Source of the DNA: Solen grandis
Taxonomy: Eukaryota > Mollusca > Bivalvia > Adapedonta > Solenidae
NCBI GenBank assembly: GCA_021229015.1
Contig: CM037780.1
Coordinates: 66,908,574-66,972,573, forward strand
Length of the DNA: 64,000 nt
Direction of reading: 5' to 3'
The notes below the pieces were generated by a model that worked only from the letters and a program-made list of their open reading frames with translations, was not told the DNA's origin and ran no database searches. The stretch's first letter is position 1, and each line of letters starts with the position of its first letter. The position numbers were made by a program, and so were the translations under genes. Shown in pieces: positions 57,965-64,000 of this stretch.

Positions 57965-58670
57965 CTAAATGAAAAAAAAAAAAATCACATTACAATATTC
58001 ATAATTTCAACAGTTAAAATCATCGTGTTATTGATCACAATATCATATTGATCAAAGAAAGGATTTAAACCACCAGTATATTTTTTACTAAATCAAGCGT
58101 ATAAAATTAAAAAAACATTTTAACCCCGAACTTTCAATTTTATCTGGTTTTGCAATCATATGTAGGTGCCTGAATGACATCAAAATCATTTTTTTATCAT
58201 CATCATCATCAGCAACTTTCTACAAACTGTCTTAAATTAAGCTGCCATGGTTCAGTGTTAATATATCCGAGTGCGGATCAGGTCGAGAGTGTGAGAAACT
58301 GCAATTTCTGAGGGATCATGTTTAGTTTAAATTTCAAAGTAGACCGTGAATACGATGCAAATTATGTTGTTGTTTTGTGTGTGTGTGTGTTTTTTTTTTA
58401 TTGTGTGTGTTTTTTTAAATTCATTTAACATCTATTTTACTACTACGTGAGATATATTCCTAATCCTTGATGGGTACTTAGACTTTTAGCTATCTCTTGC
58501 AAGACAGTCCAGAAAAAAGCGTATTTTTAAAATGTAATAAAATTGGTAATAATCAAAACTCACTCCTTTGTAGCTATAGATATTATCTAAGTTCGACCAC
58601 TATGGGATCAAAGGGAATACATTGACTTAGGATTCAAGCCTTAACTCAGTATGTTAACATCGAATGAGCT
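57965..58670. other. No feature beyond short repeats
   Basis: It contains (CAT)n at about 58198-58210, a GT/T-rich run at 58374-58415, and a weak tRNA-like phrase near 58245-58290 (CCATGGTTCAGTGTTAAT, CGAGTGCGGATCAGG), possibly an old SINE head. No gene. Confidence 0.4.
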
Positions 58671-59158
58671 ACATCCGAGCCTGCACCCGCACCCATCACT
58701 AGCGGCGCCCCACAGGGGAATGTCATTGGCCTGACCTTATTTCTTGCCTTCATCAATGATTTACCACTGCACGTAAAATCCAGCTCTAGGTCCCTCCAAG
58801 GTCACATCAAAGGAGAGCGGCAAGATATGCCACAAACAGATACCACAATACAAGTAGCGTCACCTCAATCAGTTGGAAACACTCGAGTCAAAAAGTACTA
58901 AGGTTCAGCTTACGATGCTTTTCCAGCACAGAAGTACCGATCCACAGCGACAAGCCGATCTAGACACACAAACAAGAACGGCTTTCTTCAGCCAACTACA
59001 TCCACCACATACCACTTCTTTTTTCTTTCTCCCCGCGTACAATCGGCACTTGGAATAGCCTACCATCACATAGCGGAGGCCCCTGACTTCGCAGGTGTTT
59101 CTCTGCAAGTGATCGCTGACGCGTCCTGCACAAGTTTGAGGCTCACCCTGTAACAATG
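58671..59158 (+). pseudogene. LINE reverse transcriptase remnant, middle deleted
   Basis: At 58690-58800 the frame reads TSGAPQGNVIGLTLFLAFIN then DLPLHVKSS, the RT motif B region (TSGVPQGSVLGPTLFLxFINDLP). The FADD box that should follow is missing. After a frame change, KQIPQYK and LNQLETLESK match the segment just after FADD. A large deletion follows, then 58900-59130 carries the element's C-terminus: FLQPTTSTTYHFF, LGIAYHHIAEAPDFAGVSLQ. This is a jockey/CR1-like LINE, different from the one at 2800. It is inactive because the catalytic Asp pair and most of the thumb are lost. Confidence 0.8.
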
Positions 59159-60019
59159 AGTGACAAATGACCAGTGCTGCACGTGCTGATCGTGATAGTT
59201 TGTCACATTTCCCTTTATGTTTACTCGTTTAATTCTGGCGATTAGACATCGACAAAATTCTGCACAACTAGATACCTACCTTTCAGACCGTTGAGACGTG
59301 AAAATACATGTCTGTTATGATTAAGTGAACAAGTCGTATTTTAAATAGGTCAGTGACAAATGATCTAAATAATATCCGAATTTTGATCAACTAAAATGAT
59401 TAAAATTATATACATGTATAGAAAAGAGACTGTAGTGTATGCATTTATGTATGTAAGTTCCGGGATATATATATTAAGAAAGGTGTTTCCACTTGTTTTC
59501 TATTTACCAAATTTAGTAAAATTGCTATAAAAATTCATGGATAATAAGTGACAGATGTTAAAGAAATGGGACCATCTCTATAGTATCATATGTTCAAATG
59601 AAGAAGTCAAATTAAGTGATAACTTCCAGTTTAAAACAAAAATGACCACTTACAAATGTGATATTAAATATAACAATTCTAGACTTATAAGAGTCGGCTT
59701 TAAAATGTTGTCAACTGTAACATAATTTGTAGTACGATTATACGTAAAATTATGTGATCAAATATATGCATTTTCGGAATCCGATTGATTTGGTGAATAT
59801 TGGTACTTGTGCTGATAAAATTGGTGGTGCTGCTTTTAGTTTAATTTATACGACGATAGAGAAACGAGTAATCCCACTCGAAGGTTCCTGGGTTGGACCA
59901 GTACTTAGCGCCAGGAATGGTCATGAAAAAGCCTTCACCCAAACGGGGTTCGAAGTTTCGAATATGCAGTCCGACTGGTGGTGCTGCCGATGATAATGAT
60001 GAGGGGTCTTTTCGACTGA
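59159..60019. other. No gene recognised
   Basis: AT-rich until 59750. The frame at 59754-59993 has a phrase with GGGGTTCGAAGTTTCGAA that resembles a retroposon B-box rather than coding DNA. Confidence 0.35.
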
Positions 60020-60185
60020 GTTGTTTTGTTTGTTTGTTTATTGGATATAACGTCCCACCGACAGTATTTGGAGACTATTAAAAAAATTTGGACTATGTTT
60101 ACTTGAGACAGATATAGTGCTGCCATACTTCAGTATCACACCCTAGACCACACACAGTCACATTATCCTGACACCGGGCAGACTG
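60020..60185 (-). mobile_element. SINE tail type B, minus strand
   Basis: On the minus strand: GTGTCAGGATAATGTGACTG, GATACTGAAGTATGGCAGCA, TATATCTGTCTCAAGTAAAC and the end GTTATATCCAATAAACAAAC. The (GTTT) run at 60025-60040 is its 3' tail. 5'-truncated. Confidence 0.75.
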
Positions 60186-60346
60186 AGTTGTTCGTTATGA
60201 ATTCGGATTGATTCTTTCAGGTCTCCGAAAGCGTGTTGATGTGGTTTTGTTTTTACTAAATTTAGTTCTGTATATTTTATGCACATACCACATGAGTGAC
60301 AGCAGCTTGATATAGAGGAGTCCGGCTGCGATTTAGTTCTTTTACG

Positions 60347-60580
60347 TGGAGGGGCCTCCGTGGCCGAGAGGGTAAAGTCAGCCCCTCACCGCGTGGGTTT
60401 GAATCCCGACAGGGTCATTCGGATTTTCATGTGAGGAAGCATTCCAGCTGGCTTGCGGTAGGTCGGTGGTTTTTTCACCCGGATGTCTCCGTGCATTCGG
60501 GGTCTTCCTCCACCTGTAATTAGCTGGACGTCGCTATATGACGGAAATACTGTCGAAGCGACGGTAAACCCAAATAGTCA
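60347..60580 (+). mobile_element. Full-length tRNA-headed SINE with Meta-like body
   Basis: Best copy in the window. Head: GGCCTCCGTGGCCGAGAGGG (A-box region) and GTGGGTTTGAATCCCGAC (B box). Body: GGGTCATTCGGATTTTCATG, GAGGAAGCATTCCAGCTGGC, TTGCGGTAGGTCGGTGG, GGGGTCTTCCTCCACCTGT. Tail: AGCTGGACGTCGCTATATGA, GAAGCGACGGTAAACCC. The head resembles a type II (Leu/Ser-like) tRNA 5' half. The body resembles the MetaSINE central domain. Confidence 0.85.
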
Positions 60581-61949
60581 AAAGTCTATTACGTGGCCGG
60601 TGTATAGCACTGAATATTCACCGATCTCTCTTTCCGTCTCTCTCTCTGTTATTGGCATATTAATGAATATGAATAAAGAGAATAAGTGTTATCAGACAAT
60701 CATTTTATGTTCGTCAGGTGAAATACTTTAAGATGTGTTTCCCTGTTTTGTTTTTCATTCATGAAATCACATGCTTATTGTAACAATCTGTCTGTAAATA
60801 GAATGTTGTACAACTTCATGTCAATCAGCTGATGTTAATATTTGCCATATATATATATATATACGGAGAGAGAGAGAGAGAGAAAGAGAGAGAAAGCGAA
60901 CGAACATTCAAAGGCTTCATCTGCCTAATTTCCTCATTCCATTTGCCCATCTGAAAATGTCCCACAATGACGCTGTAGGATAGACTTGTATGAACAAGTT
61001 TCCTAGACGTTTTTGACATGTCCCCAAATTTTCTGAAATTTAAATATGCAAATTTACATTTGTCATAATATGATTTATCATCCCATCGTGATTGTCTTGA
61101 ATATATAAACACAGTTGATTATAAATAATTGCTAGAAATGGTTCGACAGTGCGAGAATCTGATTTAAAGTGTTACTTCTGCCAAGCGGAACACGACAAAT
61201 CAGTATTTAGTGTCTCGAGTTGTCATGGGAGCAGACGAAACGTCGAAACATCGTCGCGGGATTTCGCCATGCCAATCAAAAGATTGGTTTGTCGTTTAGC
61301 GATTTTTCGCCCCGCCAACGGGCAACACCTTATAAATGAATTCGGTCATTAAAAATATGAGATGCTGTTGTGAGATTTTTCTTTTTCCAGTAATTTAACC
61401 TTCTTCGTTTCATACTTAACATATCATACGTTTTTCTCGAAAGCCGTTACCATAGTAGCACTAATGAAGTAATGAGCATATAGAAAACATATAGTTCAGT
61501 TGTTCATGAAAGAAGGTATGTTTCATGAAAACTTTGATATACATGTCAATGTTTGCTTTAAACTTATATAAACACATACAACAGAGAGAGAAGAGTTAAA
61601 TAACTATCAATCAAACATGTGATGTATAAATCATGTTATAGTTAAATAGTTATACAGCTGCACAATGTTATATGATCTCTTTTACTCATAATTATATACA
61701 TCTATACCAGAGTAATTACATATATCAAAACGTCGGTGTTATCGCATTGCTAGTGTTGTGTTACATAACTGTCTCTAATTTTTAGTCATGATGTTTGTAG
61801 AGTTTATATAATACCAAATTGTACATCTCTTACGTATGGTCAAAATCGTATTCAAATAAGTTAATTTGCATTTGTTGTCTTGAAATGTCATATACAGAAA
61901 ACTATTTATTCATCTTGCATCATAAATATTATTTATTGTACATGTATAA
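60581..61949. other. No gene recognised
   Basis: A compound (AT)n-(GA)n microsatellite lies at 60847-60895. 61145-61345 is GC-richer with CpG (CGAAACGTCGAAACATCGTC, GCGATTTTTCGCCCCGCC) and probably an old dispersed element. The frame 61149-61352 there has no domain. Confidence 0.4.
60847..60895. repeat. (AT)n-(GA)n compound microsatellite
   Basis: About nine AT units, then an interrupted GA run. Confidence 0.9.
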
Positions 61950-62042
61950 GGTGACTTATAGGCCCGTTGGGCCGGGTGTTCAATGATTTTGTAAATTATT
62001 TAACTTTATGTAATTTTGTATACACAAGTCACATAATAAAAG

Positions 62043-62080
<38 letters not shown>
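61950..62080 (+). mobile_element. Retroposon 3' tail ending in (TATC)n
   Basis: AGGCCCGTTGGGCCGGGTG followed by a T-rich stretch, then AATAAAAGATTATC and about nine TATC units. An AATAAA signal running into a short tandem repeat is typical of LINE 3' ends. No coding part is recognised upstream. Confidence 0.5.
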
Positions 62081-62081
<1 letters not shown>

Positions 62082-63075
62082 GCATACATACACATTTTAT
62101 ATATACGTGTACATTTATGCATACATGTACATGTATGTGAATTCGCTTTTACACATGATACGTTTGATCAGTCATTTACGAGAGTACATCAAGGTTAGTT
62201 TTTACCACAATGTTTTATTCTTGAAACAAATTTAAATCACTTAATAATATTCATTTTTGATATTTCATACGTACTTATGGGTTAGCAAATAGAAAAAAAT
62301 ACCGTAATTTATTATTAACTATCTAGATAGTCTGGCTTTGATGAAATAATCGTTAAATGTATCGGTTTCAAACTTACTATGTGTATCATTTGTTCATAAT
62401 AGGGCGACAAAGTAAATTTGTGTTCCACATGACATAAAAACCTGAATAATCTTGAAAGCGTTACGCGATGATTAATATGGTTATAGATGATAGATTTTCA
62501 AGCATTTTGACATGATGTTTTCGTCACGGAAATCGATATCAGCGAAAAAAATTTAAAAAAAAATTAAAAAAAAATAAACCATGAACAAGGATAAAATACA
62601 AAATTATGATCCTATTTTCATGATTTCAGTGCTGCTTTGTGTCATTTCGATATTTTTTTTACTTCACCTAACACGTTTCTGACAGCTTGTTTCCATCTAG
62701 TTTGGTGGACGGCTGACTCAATTAGTTTGCCGTCTTTCTCTTTTTAAAACATTTTTTTCTCAAAAATCGAATAATTTTTATTTGAATCTGTTTCAGACAG
62801 ATGGTTTCTCAAAACTTGATTACTTTCAGATGTTGTGACATTGATAGCAACTTGTGGGAAAATCAGTATTTTATTATTTTAGATTTTTCAAATATAATAA
62901 ATCAGGCGTGAAATGTTCCATTTTTCATAAACGAATATAAAAATCAGAGGCCACATGGTGAATTTTAAATCTTTAAATCTAAATAACGGTGTAAAGGGAT
63001 AATGCAGTAAAATGAATTCAGAGGAAATCACAGTAGAAAATTACAGCTGAACATTTAATATTATGCTTGTTAAAG
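62081..63075. other. No gene recognised
   Basis: AT-rich DNA with A-runs near 62546-62577. No supported frame or repeat. Confidence 0.45.
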
Positions 63076-63150
63076 GCTCCATCCATGGTCTTGGGTAATG
63101 TACCCGAAGATTCAAATATTGTAGGTTCAAACACCGTTGTGCGGTGATTT
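63076..63150 (+). mobile_element. tRNA-like SINE head fragment
   Basis: CCATGGTCTTGGGTAATGTA (A-box-like) and TTGTAGGTTCAAACACCG (B-box-like) are spaced about 30 bases apart. The arms do not fold into a full tRNA. Confidence 0.4.
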
Positions 63151-63220
63151 TTTTACTGACCACCCCAGGTGCAAGATACTGGTTTAACATTTGAACTGTT
63201 AGTGTAAGTTGTAAGAACTA

Positions 63221-64000
63221 TACACCTGGAAAAAGGTTAAGCACACCCCTCCCCCATGTGTTTTTATAGTGGTTTTTGTATTACACGTTCTCATGAAAAC
63301 CTTGATATTAAAATCACTAATTAAATGGTAAACTACACAATACTAACACTATGGCTAACATAACAAAAGCAACACTTATCAGAAAGTGCAGTCTTTACTA
63401 CCAAAATTTAACGTCTTTAAGACGTATTATTTCCCCTTAAAACAGACGTCGGTTTAGGTATAGAGCTACAGATTGCATCAGCATATTTTTGTAACAGAGC
63501 CAATTTGAGACTCTAGATCAAATTTGTATCTCACTTGTTCAATACCTGGTGAACCCTCCTCGCTTGCGAATGACTGCCTCGACCCTACGTCTCATCCCTC
63601 CGATATAACGTCGAATTCGGTGAATGGTCAGCTGTCGCCACTCACGATGCAGAGCTGTTTCCATTTCGTCCAGATTCTGTGAAGAAGGGTCCATTTTCTG
63701 TATCTGACGCCAACAACATCCCAAATATGTTCCAGCTGATTCAAATCCGGGGTTCAGACTGGCTGTGGTTTCAGACTTGAACGGTGGGGTCTAGCGTTGG
63801 CGTCCATATACATAGGCCTACCGGCAAGTGGATGGTTTTCAAAAAGAGGAACCACTACCGGCTCTAGGACGTCGTGAATGGAACGTTCACCTGTCAGTTT
63901 GCCCTGTATGGTCATCAAGTCCATCTTGTCGTCATGCGATATGCATCCCCACACCATTACAGAACCTCCACTGTAAGGAACCGTCGCCTTAATGTTTTTC
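63221..64000 (-). mobile_element. Tc1/mariner element, right-truncated by window edge
   Basis: The transposase fragment at 63539-63999 is followed (minus strand) by about 300 bp of non-coding DNA to a probable terminal repeat start at 63221 (TACACCTGGAAAAAGG), next to TA at 63219. The other end lies beyond 64000. Confidence 0.7.
63539..63999 (-). pseudogene. Tc1-like DDE transposase, C-terminal part
   Basis: From the window edge the minus strand reads PYSGGSVMVWGCISHDDKMD, then a basic and Leu-rich stretch, then MYMDANARPHRSS (second catalytic Asp region; the family shows 'QDNARPH', here DANARPH). About 18 expected residues are missing before TPDLNQLEHIWDVVG, which holds the third catalytic acid (Glu of LEHIWD), and a TGA precedes it. 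A frameshift then leads to IQKMDPSSQNLDEMETALHR, IRRYIGGMRRRVEAVIRKRG and GFTRY, the normal C-terminus. It is non-functional because of the stop, the deletion and the frameshift. The N-terminal DNA-binding part is outside the window. Confidence 0.9.

Noticed and set aside
59754..59993. 79-codon frame as a gene
   Set aside because: It contains a retroposon-like GGTTCGAAGTTTCGAA phrase and no domain; overlapping frames are similar in quality.
60347..60420. tRNA-Leu or tRNA-Ser gene
   Set aside because: A and B boxes are present but the sequence runs into a SINE body also found at three other places.
61149..61352. 67-codon CpG-rich frame as a cysteine-containing small protein
   Set aside because: No recognised cysteine pattern; composition fits an old dispersed repeat.

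Overview
The window looks like nuclear DNA from a bivalve mollusc, probably a marine or heterodont species. The base composition is AT-rich. There are no operons, no ribosome-binding-site architecture and almost no long open frames. The space is filled with transposable-element debris of kinds typical of bivalves: tRNA-headed SINEs with a Meta-like body, DIRS-type retrotransposons, LINE fragments, Tc1/mariner, MITEs, and hairpin-ended elements carrying degenerate tandem units of about 150 bp. The organism call is inference from repeat types; no single-copy host gene is recognised. One assembly gap of 100 N lies at 20601-20700.

Layout. 1-2.8 kb: unannotated AT-rich DNA. 2.8-6.9 kb: a LINE 3' end and a second, internally deleted copy of it, with a MITE between. 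6.9-14.6 kb: the richest part. A GC-rich repeat is followed by a 344-codon open frame with 21 tandem 11-residue repeats (possibly the N-terminal part of a DIRS ORF1), a minus-strand SINE, a hairpin-ended repeat, then a clearly recognisable but dead DIRS-like retrotransposon: Gag-like CCCH/zinc-knuckle, reverse transcriptase, RNase H, tyrosine recombinase and SGNH hydrolase. Its 3' side carries a duplicated segment of about 130 bp and two hairpin-ended repeats. 16.1-16.75 kb: a palindrome of about 640 bp. 18.3-41 kb: mostly unannotated DNA with SINEs, MITEs, microsatellites and two hairpin-ended elements (25.85-26.8 and 38.6-39.4 kb). 41-49 kb: SINEs (one chimeric), MITEs, two tandem arrays and a pair of back-to-back weak ORFs. 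51.7-57.6 kb: another hairpin-ended element, a structured DNA segment, an alternating satellite of about 106 bp, and a trinucleotide-rich satellite split by an insertion. 57.77-57.96 kb: the only plausible host exon (minus strand, good splice signals, but mixed reading frames). 58.7-59.2 kb: a second type of LINE remnant. 60-64 kb: SINEs, a retroposon tail and a broken Tc1/mariner transposase running off the right edge.

No intact gene is supported. All recognisable proteins belong to mobile elements and carry stops, frameshifts or substitutions at catalytic positions. The most interesting points are the shared internal unit found in hairpin-ended elements with different ends, the DIRS element with its SGNH hydrolase and possible repeat-bearing ORF1, the large palindrome, and the small three-way-junction structure at 54.6 kb.
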